DNA from: Locusta migratoria
Lineage: Eukaryota > Arthropoda > Insecta > Orthoptera > Acrididae
Assembly (NCBI GenBank): GCA_026315105.1
Contig: CM048744.1
Location: 972,198,221-972,262,220 of the forward strand
Direction of reading: 5' to 3'
Length of the DNA: 64,000 bases
The translations under genes and the position numbers were made by a program. Position 1 is the first letter of the stretch. Each line of letters begins with the position of its first letter. This document shows, in pieces, positions 44,007-54,188 of the stretch. A model generated the notes under the pieces. It ran no database searches and had not been told where the DNA came from. It saw only the letters and a program-made list of their open reading frames with translations.

Positions 44007-44037
44007 TTTCGGCGATCATACATGTCGCCATCATCAG
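44007..44037 (-). ncRNA. Hammerhead-like core, PLE-d left arm
   Basis: Minus strand CTGATGA (44037-44031), stem II GGCGA/TCGCC, GAAA (44010-44007). Mirror of 46028-46058. Confidence 0.45.
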
Positions 44038-44134
44038 GTGAACTGACGGACTGAGCTCCTGGAAACGCGTCGGCACGGAGATCCGGACGCTACGGCTGCT
44101 CGAAGGGAACTGGGTTCTAGCCCGGTAGCGGGCG

Positions 44135-44142
44135 ATTTAAAT
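44135..44142 (-). promoter_or_regulatory. TATA-like box, PLE-d left arm
   Basis: ATTTAAAT (minus strand GTATTTAAATCGC), about 98 nt upstream of the hammerhead-like core, in GC-rich surroundings. Confidence 0.35.
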
Positions 44143-44206
44143 ACCCTCGGCCCGCGGAGCGACCCCTCCGCGGTCCGCGCCCCGCGCCGCGGCCGCGCAG
44201 TGGAAC

Positions 44207-45026
44207 CTAATGCGACGGCGTCTGAGATGACGTCTGTGTGAAGGCTCTGTCCGCCGTGGTCGTCACTTCGTTACGTTTGCTAGATTTACTCTTAATTAAC
44301 CCAATCGCTGGTTCCCAAGCTTTGCTAAGATTATAGCCACAGTCACGGTTTATGAGGTCGTCACTTGTGCGAATTTCAATGGCCTCTCTAGCGACGTAGT
44401 CCCAGTATCTCGACGTCTGTACCAGAATCCTAGAGCGTTCATAGTCCATCGCATGATTCTCCGACAAACAATGTTCAGCGACTGCCGACTTGCTCGGATA
44501 CATCAATCGTGTGTGCCGCTGGTGTTCAACGCAACGATCCTCGACGGTACGCATAGTCTGTCCAATATATGACTTTCCACACTGACAAGGAATCTGGTAC
44601 ACGCCGGCCTTTCTCAAACCGAGATCATCTTTGGCGCTCCCCACCAGTGCACAAATTTTATTCGGCGGACAAAAAACAGTTCCAACCTGATGTTTTTTCA
44701 AAATGCGGGCGATCTTCCCCGAGAGTGCGCCGGTATATGGAACGAACGCAGTGCCTACATCCTCCCTCGTGTTTTCAACCGTTTCCACAGGTTGTGATGT
44801 AGTGGTTGGGCGGAGTGCCCGATGAATCTGACACTGAGTACCCATTTTTTCGAAATACAGTTCTCAGGTGTTCCAATTCCTGGGGTAGACTCTCTGCATC
44901 GGAGATAGTGCGCGCCCTACGTACTAGAGTTTTAAGTACCCCATTCCTCTGTGAAGGGTGGTGACAGCTGTCTGCGTGTAAATACAGATCAGTGTGCGTT
45001 GTCTTCCGATATACACTATGACCCAG
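44207..45026 (-). pseudogene. PLE-d left: RT C-terminus and GIY-YIG endonuclease
   Basis: Frame 1 (to about 44830): LGHSVYRKTTHTDLYLHADS, CHHPSQRNGVLKTLVRRART, LEHLRTVFRKNGYS. Frame 2 (44845-44207, 212 codons): TAFVPYTGALSGKIARILKK, CPPNKICALVGSAKDDLGLR, KAGVYQIPCQCGKSYIGQTM, RTVEDRCVEHQRHTRL, TSRYWDYVAREAIEIRTSDD. GVY and YIG motifs, the CxC pair and the downstream Arg/His are intact. The two frames are joined by a 1-nt insertion (or 2-nt loss) just after GYS, identical in the right arm. The RT catalytic core is absent. Confidence 0.85.
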
Positions 45027-45029
45027 GGT

Positions 45030-45054
45030 CTTGGTCAAGAGAAGAGCTGATGGC
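45030..45054. other. Spacer at the centre of the PLE-d palindrome
   Basis: 25 bp, CTTGGTCAAGAGAAGAGCTG plus five more bases, not self-complementary. It is the only unpaired part between the arms. Confidence 0.8.
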
Positions 45055-45817
45055 ACCCTGGGTCATAGTGTATATCGGAAGACAACGCACACTGATCTGT
45101 ATTTACACGCAGACAGCTGTCACCACCCTTCACAGAGGAATGGGGTACTTAAAACTCTAGTACGTAGGGCGCGCACTATCTCCGATGCAGAGAGTCTACC
45201 CCAGGAATTGGAACACCTGAGAACTGTATTTCGAAAAAATGGGTACTCAGTGTCAGATTCATCGGGCACTCCGCCCAACCACTACATCACAACATGTGGA
45301 AACGGTTGAAAACACGAGGGAGGATGTAGGCACTGCGTTCGTTCCATATACCGGCGCACTCTCGGGGAAGATCGCCCGCATTTTGAAAAAACACCAGGTT
45401 GGAACTGTTTTTTGTCCGCCGAATAAAATTTGTGCACTGGTGGGGAGCGCCAAAGATGATCTCGGTTTGAGAAAGGCCGGCGTGTACCAGATTTCTTGTC
45501 AGTGTGGAAAGTCATATATTGGACAGACTATGCGTACCGTCGAGGATCGATGCGTTGAACACCAGAGGCACACACGATTGATGTATCCGAGCAAGTCGGC
45601 GGTCGCTGAACATTGTTTGTCGGAGAATCATGCGATGGACTATGAAGGCACTAGGATTCTGGTACAGACGTCGAGATACTGGGACTGCGTCGTTAGAGAG
45701 GCCATTGAAATTCGCACAAGTGACGACCTCATAAACCGTGACTGTGGCTATAATCTTAGCAAAGCTTGGGAACCAGCGATTGGATTAAGAGTAAATCTAG
45801 CAAACGTAACGAAGTGA
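45055..45817 (+). pseudogene. PLE-d right: RT C-terminus and GIY-YIG endonuclease
   Basis: Near-identical to the left-arm gene: LGHSVYRKTTHTDLYLHADS in frame 1 (45055-45309), then frame 2 from 45239 with KAGVYQISCQCGKSYIGQTM (Ser where the left arm has Pro) and RYWDCVVREAIEIRTSDD, ending at 45817 in RVNLANVTK after an indel relative to the left arm. Shares the frame break after GYS. In-frame only for the endonuclease part. Confidence 0.85.
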
Positions 45818-45921
45818 CGACCACGGCGGACAGAGCCCTCACACCGACGTCGCAATCGGTCCCACTGCGCGACCGCGGCGCGGGGCGCGGACCACGGAGG
45901 GGTCGCTCCTCGGGCCGAGGG

Positions 45922-45930
45922 TATTTAAAT
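45922..45930 (+). promoter_or_regulatory. TATA-like box, PLE-d right arm
   Basis: TATTTAAAT, 97 nt upstream of the CTGATGA core; mirrors the left arm. Confidence 0.35.
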
Positions 45931-46027
45931 GGCCCGCTACCGGGCTAGAACCCAGTTCCCTTCGAGCAGCCGTAGCGTGCGGATCTCCGTGCCGGCGCGT
46001 TTCCAGGAGCTCAGTCCGTCAGTTCAC

Positions 46028-46058
46028 CTGATGATGGCGACATGTATGATCGCCGAAA
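46028..46058 (+). ncRNA. Hammerhead-like core, PLE-d right arm
   Basis: CTGATGA (46028-46034), T, GGCGA (46036-46040), 9-nt loop, TCGCC (46050-46054), GAAA (46055-46058). A following helix (ATA..GTG / CAC..TAT) could act as stem III. Stem I was not found. Confidence 0.45.
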
Positions 46059-46115
46059 TATTGTGCCCGTTGGACACTATAGACCGGCAGTACACCCGTG
46101 GATATTTCGATTATG

Positions 46116-46128
46116 AAAGAAGAGAATG
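46116..46128 (+). repeat. 13-bp target-site duplication, right copy
   Basis: AAAGAAGAGAATG, identical to 43909-43921. It overlaps the last 3 bp of arm similarity. Confidence 0.75.
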
Positions 46129-47283
46129 CTTGGCGCGTAGAAATGGCAGTGAGTTCTATATACTGCACATAAAAAAACAATTGAAAACTAATACTTGGCT
46201 ACAAAAATTAGTGAATCGTTACTAGGTAGTGTTCAAAGACAATTTTTACGTAACGTTCTTTCGCAAAGTATGAAAAATCGAGAATAAAAATAATTCTATC
46301 GCCCAGTTTCTTAGGTTCTCTAATTGAGGGCTGCATTGTAGACATAACAAAGATTCAATCTTGAAAGTGGGAGTTTGTGGCGGTACTGGCTTGCAATCCA
46401 GCAGCCATTGCTTTTATTTCATAATTTCATTTACTTTTATGGGATAGTTGAAAGTAGCGTGCCGGATGGTACTGGAAGTACGGTCCCGTGCGAAAACTCC
46501 GCTCTTTTCTCTAAGCGTGATCTGATTGGCTGTTGCTATATCTTTACGCGCCACAACCTCCCAGCTATTATATTAATTATTTAATAAATAAAAATTCAGT
46601 TATTAATTTAATTACTATAACATGTGTTAATTGTTTTTGATTACACTAGGACTGCTAGCTAGTTGCTAGTGATGATGATGGAGCGGATCAGGATCTTGTT
46701 GGTCTCTTACCTCGTCACGTAATCTGCGCGTCTCTGAGTGACCCAGTAGCGTCCAGTCTTGTAGGGGTTGCCGCTATTTCCGCAGTCACAGAGTGGTCCT
46801 CTTATGGGCTTGCTTCTCAAGAAACTTGCGCTTCTTGTTGTCTGAATCCCAACCTCCATAAAATTGTGGATGCAATGAAATCAAGTAATATTGTCTGCTT
46901 CAAGCAATAATGGAAATGATTATATGATAGTGATACAATAATGTTGGCGTTACGTCCTGTTGTGGCTCAGTGACGTAGTGAAAGTGTTAAAACGGGACGC
47001 CCTTCTGACATTCGCCGGTCTCTAACCCACCCCACTTATCCAAGCAGAGGAAAAGGTATAAATGTAGTGGACTGCGAACCAACTGTCTGTCGACGGCCAT
47101 TTATTTTATGGGGGACATATTTGTATTTTGTGTATTTGACAACCCCCACGGAACGCTGAGTAGACAAAGCCACACATTTGGTATAATTAGATATACGACA
47201 GATGTGTTGATGACTGCGAGATCAATTGAAACCGGTCATGTGGTAAATAAATTAGCGATCAGTTTTAGAATTTAATATGCCGT
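46129..47283. other. Unassigned DNA
   Basis: No gene recognised. 47030-47100 resembles the repeat at 17935-18090. A weak GAAACC-type hairpin end occurs near 47220-47250. Confidence 0.4.
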
Positions 47284-48223
47284 CAGGATTTGCTATCTAG
47301 TTTCGTTTACCAGAGAGAATTTCTCGCACCCCGGTTCAAATTTGATGACAATTTCTTGATCCACACTGATGGCTCAAAGACAGACCAGGGTCTTGGGCGT
47401 GCCTTTGTACTTGGCAACGCCTCGTTTAAATATCGTCTCCCTGAGTGGAGTTCCATTTTTACAGCTGAGCTGTATGCATTATATCAAGCCACCCAATACG
47501 TCCGGCGAAACTCGCTCAATAAGAGTGTCATTTGCTCGGACTCTTGAGTGCTCTGTTGAGCCTCCGCACGCTATATCCTGCCCATCCCCTGGTACAAAGC
47601 ATCCGCAATTGCCTTACCTCTCTTTCAGCGAGCGGAACTACTGTGACGTTTCTGTGGGTCCCTGGCCACGTGGGAGTGTTGAGGAATGAGTCTGCGGATA
47701 AGTCTGCCAAGGAGGCAGTTCTCCTCCCTCGGCTGTCTCTTTTCTGCTACCTCTAATGACCTACGCGCTGGCGTCTCCCGGCGTATCATCTACCGTCGTA
47801 TCATCTCCCGTTGGTTTTTACATTGGTCATCCCTGGCAGGGAACAAATTGCGGGCCATTAAACCTGCGCCTGATCTTTGGTCAATGTTATCTCGTCGAGA
47901 GCAGATTGTTCTGGCTCGGCTTCGTAGTGGCCACTGCCGTTATAGCCACCAGTATTTACTTCGTGTGATCCTGCTCCCTTATGTGAGCACTTTTAGTGCA
48001 ATGTCCGTTTTTTAATCGCCTCCGTCGTGATCTATGTTTACCATTTGAAATGTCTGATATTTTAGCTGATGATCCGCATTCTGCTGACAGTTTTACTTTT
48101 TATACATCGTGCAAATATGGCGAAAGTCATTTAAGTTGTAAGCCCGGTTCGATTTTACTATGGGCAGTGTTGCGCGCTAATGACCTCAGTAGTTGTGCGC
48201 CCTAAAACCACAATTAAAAAAAT
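47284..48223 (+). pseudogene. I-type LINE copy 2: RNase H and C-terminus (plus)
   Basis: RNase H is readable across three frames: FLIHTDGSKTDQGLGRAFVL and IFTAELYALYQATQYV and SVICSDS (47350-47547; catalytic D, E, D visible), then LTSLSASGTTVTFLWVPGHV, GVLRNESADKSAKEAVLLPR, and WSMLSRREQIVLARLRSGHC, RYSHQYLL. Breaks at about 47545 and 47750. The 3' end GCGCTAATGACCTCAGTAGT...AAAACCACAATTAAAAAA at 48223 matches the copy at 33945-34612. Confidence 0.8.
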
Positions 48224-48687
48224 ATGATAATGAAAGAGAAAATAGAGTGCGCGCACCCCCTTAACGTAACACCTGCTAGTTACTGTGCAGCTTTGTGAGG
48301 ACGGGTTCTTGGACAGAGACAGCGTCGGCTACGGCGGTTCCTGCTGACAAGAGGTGTCGTGGACCTGCCCTCTCCCGGTGCCTGCTCCGCGGCTGCGGCG
48401 GCTGAGTCACCATTCACCAGGGCATCCGGCGGAGAGCGGTGATTCCGCGACCGCGGCGCTGACATCAGGAGCGCCGAACAAAGGCCTCCTCCGCCCAGCC
48501 CTGTATGCTAATGCTCTGCGCATTCCACCGCTCTCCTGCTTCCTCCCACATACTCAAGCATTTCCTCTGACGTGCTCTGCTCAAAAGTTCCTTATATCTA
48601 CACAAATAGTCCATACGCCGGTACGTCGTGCGTGGCCCAAAGTAGTCGTACTGCTAGGGGAAGATCGGGTAAGTGGACGAGCAGCTA
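48224..48687. other. GC-rich unassigned segment
   Basis: 48280-48560 is GC-rich; the plus frame 48354-48863 (169 codons) runs into the next element. No domain recognised, and the opposite strand is open too, so I do not call a gene. Confidence 0.4.
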
Positions 48688-49443
48688 TAACAAGGAATGA
48701 AAATGGGCTAGAAAAAACATATCTGTATGAACGTTTGGTTACGGGTTCTCTACGTACACCTCAATGTGCTGGTGGGTGTTGTTTTTCTGCAAAGCTCTGC
48801 AACCATGCTCTAGATAGAACTGTAGATATAATTGTAGACGCCATACGTAATGGAGATATCTGAACTATAACTTATGTAATAATAATCGTAAATGTTCTCT
48901 AGCGAATTGTCACCAAAAGCCTTGATGATAGTTGCAACTTTAACCTTCTTCTCGGAAGACTGTTGGTATTCACTGCTGTTGCTTTCATCGCCTCTTCCCG
49001 CACTTATCGTACCACTACCGCTTGCGATGAGTTGTTCGTCATTATCATGCCTATTACCATCATTATGTGTTGGTGTTACAAAAGTAACCTATGCTCATAT
49101 TTCTGTACCATAACAGATACGAGAAAGCATGCAGGTGTTTCATCTTCTCACTAATACAATCTGCACGAAGAAGGGTATTTCGTAACTTCATCTCATCCAA
49201 TCGCAGTACATTAGCAAGATTGATTAGCCCCATCTGACGCTTCACCACACAAATATCACAAAACGCAAATACTGGCGAACCGACAGGTCAAAGTGCAATG
49301 CGGCATGGCACACGCAGAGGCCTCTAACGGACGACTGCAGAGTTTTGCGGGAGTATCACTAGTGCAATAAGGGATATTTACATTATCTCTCATACGATTT
49401 TGGTGTATATGTGTGTGTTCGAGCCAAAGTACTTTCCTCGTAA
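48688..49443 (-). mobile_element. TIR element family Z, copy 1 (minus)
   Basis: About 756 bp with imperfect terminal inverted repeats (consensus TTACAAGGAAAGTACATGGG then CGAAGAAACACAT). Collinear with the plus-strand copy 55010-55764. Its internal coding-like block is decayed: the frame 49248-49063 keeps LINLANVLRLDEMKLRNTLL and then shifts. Confidence 0.65.
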
Positions 49444-50316
49444 GATGACGAATGTTAAATTTCTTCGATAAATCTACAGACTGTTTAAGGTGCACTATGG
49501 TGCCGCTTCCTTAGCGCGCTCTTCGATCGTCTCTCTTCCTTCGATCGTCTCTCTTCCTTCGATCGTCTCTCTTCCTTCGATCGTCTCTCTTCCGAGTTGC
49601 TTGGTCATTTTGTTTTGTTCAAAACAGTTCTCTAGGAAGTGGATGCTGTTATTGTAACAATTTTTCCTGCATTTTAAATTAATTTTTACGCAAGTAATAC
49701 TTTTGTATTAATATCAGTTGATTCATCTTAAACCTTGTGGATTTACTGATGGTTTAATAAGGGTTTAATGAATATATTGTGCATTTAAAAGTCTGAATCC
49801 AAAAAATCGACTGCAGTTTAGATGACGAATTATGCAGTTCACAAGGAAGACGGGATGACAAAAATGGAGCAAGGAATCATTGAAAGAGGCAATACAGCGT
49901 GTAAGAAATAGTAAGCTTGTTAATGGCGTCGCTAGGAAGTTGAACTTCCCTGAAGCTACATTAGGTCACTATGTAAAAAATAAATAAATAATTAAATAAA
50001 TAAATAAATAAATAAAAATAAAAAATAATAATGTAGGCTCTGATCAGTGTATGGGCTTCAATTACAGGGATGCAAAGAAGAATTGCCTATTTTGATAAGT
50101 AGATAAGCATCTATAAAAGTCTTATTTTCTAAATAAAATGTTCATTTCGTCATCTTACCCTACCTGTTGGGCAAGTCGACGAATGGTACTGTCAATAGCA
50201 AAAACAGGTCTAGCTAAAAAATGTTCAGTCTTAGGAAACGTTTGAGAGCTTTATTACAAAGGAGATACATTAAGCAATCGTTTTTTCCATAAATAAGAAA
50301 AAGGAAGCTGGGATTT
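49444..50316. other. AT-rich DNA with tandem repeat
   Basis: Contains the 18-bp tandem repeat at 49522-49593 and an (AAAT)-rich run near 49976-50020. No gene recognised. Confidence 0.5.
49522..49593. repeat. 18-bp tandem repeat, four units
   Basis: Unit TTCGATCGTCTCTCTTCC repeated four times with no change seen by eye (72 bp). Each unit holds the palindrome CGATCG. Confidence 0.9.
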
Positions 50317-50548
50317 TTCACGTCCCATCGACAGCGTGGTCATTGGAGACGGAGCTTACGCTCGGATGTTTGGGTAAGTATGTGGAAGGAAATCGGCCGT
50401 GCCCTTTCAAAGGAACCATCCCGGCATATGCCTAGAGTGATTTAGGGAAATCACGGAAAACCTAAATCTGGATGGCCGGAGGTGGACTTGAACCACCATC
50501 CTTCCGAATGAGAATCCAGTGTGTTACCACTGCGCCACCTCGCTCGGT
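50317..50548 (-). mobile_element. tRNA-derived SINE (family 2), minus strand
   Basis: Minus strand: tRNA-like head 50547-50473 with A-box GAGGTGGCGCAGTGG and B-box GGTTCAAGTCC, then body CATCCAGATTTAGGTTTTCC, GATTTCCCTAAATCAC, CCGGGATGGTTCCTTTGAAA, and end GCTCCGTCTCCAATGACCAC. I recall this as a very common orthopteran SINE. One copy in this window. Confidence 0.75.
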
Positions 50549-50689
50549 TCCCATAAATAAAATTGATTTCAACGTAAGAGCCAGTAAAAATATAATAAAC
50601 CTTAATGTCGCCATCTTACCCGACTTGGCCCTAGTATCCATTATTGTCTGACTCGCAAATCAAGCTAGGAGGATAAGCACTGTTCATAT

Positions 50690-50945
50690 GCCTGCATTCG
50701 CGCTCTAACTTATCTCTGGTCCTTTCGCTATATGTCGTGGTAGAAAAATTGAGATTGTAGTATGTCCTCAAAAAGTGTCCCTCGAAGAGAGTCGTATTAG
50801 TTTCGGAACCGTAATAAGAAAGTATTGATCGAACCTACCAGTAACAAATCTTGCTGCTCACCTTCGAAGTCCTGTCTTTTCCTTCAAACTAACATGATGG
50901 GATCCCAAACACTTAAGCAGTACTAGTGGGTCGCACTAGTGTTAC
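50690..50945 (-). pseudogene. Decayed CR1-like LINE 3' fragment (minus)
   Basis: Reverse-strand sequence shows GGGATCCCATCATGTTAG (compare VWDPHxVS) followed by pieces resembling VTGRFDQYSLITVPK, LIRLSSRDTF and an IRRKDQR-like run, with many stops. It resembles the C-terminus of the CR1-like copies only loosely. Confidence 0.35.
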
Positions 50946-51949
50946 AGAAGCCATATGCTGCACGTCATCCACATCTTGCCAGAATTCTCCCAGTTAACGA
51001 AAGTCGGCCATATTCCTTCATTAAAACTTGATGTGAGACCATTTTCTGGTACGGACAGTGGAACTTCAGCTGAGCGAATTCTTGTATAGGAAACATCCAA
51101 CAGCTCTTTTTCTAAAGATTCACTCATTCTACGCAACTAGTTTCGGCATTCTAGTTGTGCCGTTTCAGGCCCGTACATAGAAGCCACGATGCAGCAATGT
51201 CAATCTGACAACACACGTCAAGTACATAATGATACTACTTGCATAAAATATCATCACTAATGAATGTGGGTAAATCATACCTTTTGTGATGCACAATGGC
51301 GTCACTGTAACAGGATGCGTTCTATCCCTCTGAAAACAATAACACTATGGAGGGACTGAATGTGCAATGATTGGAATAAAGGAAAGGGTTCCATTCCGAG
51401 AGTGTAATCTGAGGAGGAGGAAAAGGAAAAAACGGCCATTGGATGATGCTTCCTACAAAAAATTATCACGACTGCCCTTACATGAACATTATATTTCAGT
51501 CCCCTCCGCTGTGTTACACTTGAATATTTAATAATTCGTCAATCAGTGCATCGCCAATGCTGCATACGAAAATTCTGTAACTTTTTCTCTACTCACCTTA
51601 AATTTGTACTCCTCAATTCGGCGTCTTGTTCCATTCCAATTAACCATTAAAAGCATTTACTCGGTTTAACACACTAGGAAGGACTGAACCAGAAAAGGGG
51701 AATAATTGAGCATTGTTCATTTAAAGCTTCTTAAAATTTAATGGAGAATAAAATTTTTCAAATGTAATTTCACCACCAGCAAACTGATTCGAATATCATT
51801 TTAACAGACTTCCGCTTCATTTGCAACATCAAAATAAAAATTAAAAAAAAAAACACAACTTTCAAGAATGATTACAAAATTTAATTGCTCATAAATGGCA
51901 AACATCTTTAAAGTTGGCCAAGCATTGCAAACAGCTTCACGAATGTTCC
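50946..51949. other. Unassigned AT-rich DNA
   Basis: No gene or repeat recognised. The 64-codon minus frame at 50942-51136 has no motif. Confidence 0.45.
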
Positions 51950-51993
51950 GTTAAGTGTCGGGTGTGCAGCCGCAAGAATTCTTTCTCCTAATA

Positions 51994-52024
51994 TTTCGGC
52001 TGTGTAACGTTCAGCCATCTTCAG
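51994..52024 (-). ncRNA. Hammerhead-like core, PLE-e
   Basis: CTGAAGA (52024-52018), T, stem II GGCTG (52016-52012) with CAGCC (52002-51998), GAAA (51997-51994). Stem I and stem III are not evident. Confidence 0.4.
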
Positions 52025-52065
52025 AGTGAGCCGAAAGACTGACGCTCCAGTGCTCGCTTCGGCCC

Positions 52066-52071
52066 TTTATA
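52066..52071 (-). promoter_or_regulatory. TATA-like box, PLE-e
   Basis: TATAAAG on the minus strand, about 42 nt upstream of the hammerhead-like core. Confidence 0.35.
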
Positions 52072-52439
52072 CTCGCGTACCGCGCGACTGCGCATGCGTC
52101 AGAGGCGTTGGTCGGCACACATTTTCGTACTGACTCTGTTTGCCGAATTGATGGCCCGATTCCCCTTACTTGATAAGGCAAATAGGGTCATGCTGCTCAG
52201 CTTTAAAATTTATTTTGTGAAACTATGAACAATATTTAAGAAGTGTTACATATTTGAATTTATAAACAAAACAACAAAGTTCTTATGGACATAAAACGAA
52301 AATTTGGTCGTGTGTAAATTTGTCTTTTATTTACCCTACTTGAAAGTTAGTCACGAGGTATCGACCTTGCAACACGGCTCAAGGTGTATACTTGGTTCCA
52401 CTCCCAAATAGCGCGAGGAGAAAAAGACTGCTTATCTGC

Positions 52440-52728
52440 GTCATCTAATTTTTCTAATCTTTCTTATTAGTCTTCATGCCAAATGAAAGCTGGTGCCAAT
52501 GAAGCATTCGGCAGTCATGTTCTAATTTACTCATTGGTGTATATCGGAATAAACGTCTCCTTTCTAGGGATTTTTGAGTTCCCGAAGAATACTTGCAACA
52601 CTCACCTATCAGTAATAAATCTAACGGTCCGTCTCTGAATCCCTTCTTTGTCTTTGCACCCACCTGATGTGGATGCTGAACAATGGATCAGTACTCCACA
52701 ATGTGCCGCACCACATATGCCGTCAGTT
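52440..52728 (-). other. Possible LINE remnant upstream of the mariner insertion
   Basis: Minus frame 52663-52454 (69 codons) includes HQVGAKTKKGF and LLIGECCKYSSGTQKSLERR, loosely reminiscent of the CR1-like C-terminal region (DPHQVG...RRAARF). Identity is too low for a firm call. Confidence 0.25.
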
Positions 52729-52950
52729 TTATACAGGGTGTTAGAAAAAGGTACGGCCAAACTTCCAGGAAACATTCCTCACACACAAAGAAAGAAAATA
52801 TGTTATGTGGACATGCGTCCGGAAACGCTTAATTTCCATGTTAGAGCTCATTTTATTACTTCTCTTCGAATCACATTAATCACTTAGCAACAGAACGTAC
52901 CAGCGTGACTTCAAGCACTTTGTTACAGGAAATGTTCAACATGTCCTCCT

Positions 52951-53394
52951 TTAGCGAGGATACATGCATCCACCCTCCGTCGCAAGGAATCCCTGATGCA
53001 GCCCAGGAGAATGGCATATTGTATCACAGCCGTCCACAATAAGAGCACGAAGAGTCTCTACATTTGGTACCGGGGTTGCGTAGACAAGAGCTTTCAAATG
53101 CCCCCATAAATGGAAGTCAAGAGGGTTGAGGTCAGGAGAGCGTGGAAGCCATGGAATTGGTTTGCCTCTACCAATCCATCGGTCACCGAATCTGTTGTTG
53201 AGAAGCGTACAAACACGACTGAAATGTGCAGGAGCTCCATCGTGCATGAACCACATGTTGTGTCGTACTTGTAAAGGCGCATGTTCTAGCAGCACAGGTA
53301 GAGTATCCCGTATGAAATCATTACAACGTGCTCCAGTGAGCGTAGGTGGAAGAACATGAGGCCCAATCAAGACATCACCAATAATTACCAACAT
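52951..53394 (-). pseudogene. Mariner-type transposase C-terminal fragment
   Basis: 147-codon minus frame: RHNMWFMHDGAPAHFSRVCT (second catalytic Asp in HDG), RWIGRGKPIPWLPRSPDLNP, LDFHLWGHLKALVYATPVPN, VETLRALIVDGC. The SPDLNPLDF motif supplies the third Asp, 35 residues after the second. The DNA-binding N-terminus and first Asp are missing, and only about 100 bp lies between the frame and the right TIR, so the copy is internally deleted and non-autonomous. Confidence 0.75.
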
Positions 53395-53533
53395 TACCTT
53401 CCTTCAGTTGGGCCAACTGGCAGGGAATCGAGGAAGTACAGTACATACTAACGAAACAATTGGGTATTTTGACAATTGTCTGCACGAATTATTTCAATTT
53501 ATGTTTAAAGAGAGGTAATAAAATGAGCTCTAA

Positions 53534-53543
53534 CATGGAAATT
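53534..53543 (+). repeat. 10-bp target-site duplication, left copy
   Basis: CATGGAAATT, repeated at 54330-54339; brackets PLE-f inside the mariner TIR. Confidence 0.75.
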
Positions 53544-53693
53544 GTGTTCGTAAGTTTTCCCGGCGAATATGCTGAGTGAAGATCTCCCGGGTGTGCAGCC
53601 GGATGGATTGATGGTTGTGGTACGAATTTTCAACAGCGTAACGTGCCATCATCACGTTACTCCCGCTGACTGAGACGCTGGAACCGGCGTTTG

Positions 53694-53706
53694 TGCTATA
53701 TATAGC
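53694..53706 (-). promoter_or_regulatory. TATA-like box, PLE-f left arm
   Basis: GCTATATATAGC, palindromic, about 45 nt upstream of the decayed hammerhead-like core (GTGATGA...GAAAA, 53655-53626). Confidence 0.3.
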
Positions 53707-53950
53707 TGCGGTCACCCCCCTCCGCTGACCTCGTGTGCGGACAGCGGGATGCTGCGGTGGTGGGGTAGCTCCTGCTCTGGACTCGAGTGGCGGACCTCAG
53801 TTTGAACTCTGCCTTCGCCGTGCTCGGTGTTCTGCTTGCGCTGCGATCGAAGAAATTTTAGTGCCGAATTCCACGATTGGATTTCAATTAAGCGCCTCAG
53901 TCAGCGGGAGGAACTTGATGACGATGGCAAGTTACGCTGTCGAAAATTCG

Positions 53951-54126
53951 TTACAAAAAATTTTCAAATGTCTGTAAATCTATCGGACCAAACTGCGTGG
54001 TCATGTCTGTAAGGGAGTGATAACCGCTGCTGTCTAGTCCCTTCAAAAATCCAACAACAACATCAGTCCGTAGCTCACAAACTACTTAAACCTAGGTAAA
54101 CTAACCTAAGGAAACGCGCGCGCGCG

Positions 54127-54188
<62 letters not shown>

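Larger units (their letters stand above)
43922..46115. mobile_element. Inverted pair of Penelope-like copies inserted as one unit (PLE-d)
   Basis: Left arm 43947-45029 (minus-strand PLE) and right arm 45055-46118 (plus-strand PLE) are near-identical inverted repeats of about 1.07 kb around a 25-bp spacer (45030-45054). The whole is flanked by a 13-bp direct duplication. Each arm holds the end of RT, a GIY-YIG domain and a terminal region with a TATA-like box and hammerhead-like core. About 25 bp at the left end (GTTTCTCCCGGCGTATTT) is not mirrored on the right. Confidence 0.85.
51950..52200 (-). mobile_element. Penelope-like terminal region e (minus, isolated)
   Basis: No coding part remains. 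The minus strand reads TATAAAG (52071-52065) in GC-rich DNA with GCGCATGCGC, then CTGAAGA..GAAA (52024-51994), then GCGGCTGCACACCCGAC. The last motif (GGCTGCACACCCG) is shared with PLE-f and similar to the PLE-b and PLE-d ends. Confidence 0.6.

Noticed and set aside
47211..47250. Hammerhead core near TTGATGACTGCG...GAAACC
   Set aside because: No stem II and only a partial box match.
48354..48863. 169-codon frame, one of the longest open frames
   Set aside because: It crosses the boundary of TIR element Z and shows no motif; GC-rich DNA gives long chance frames.
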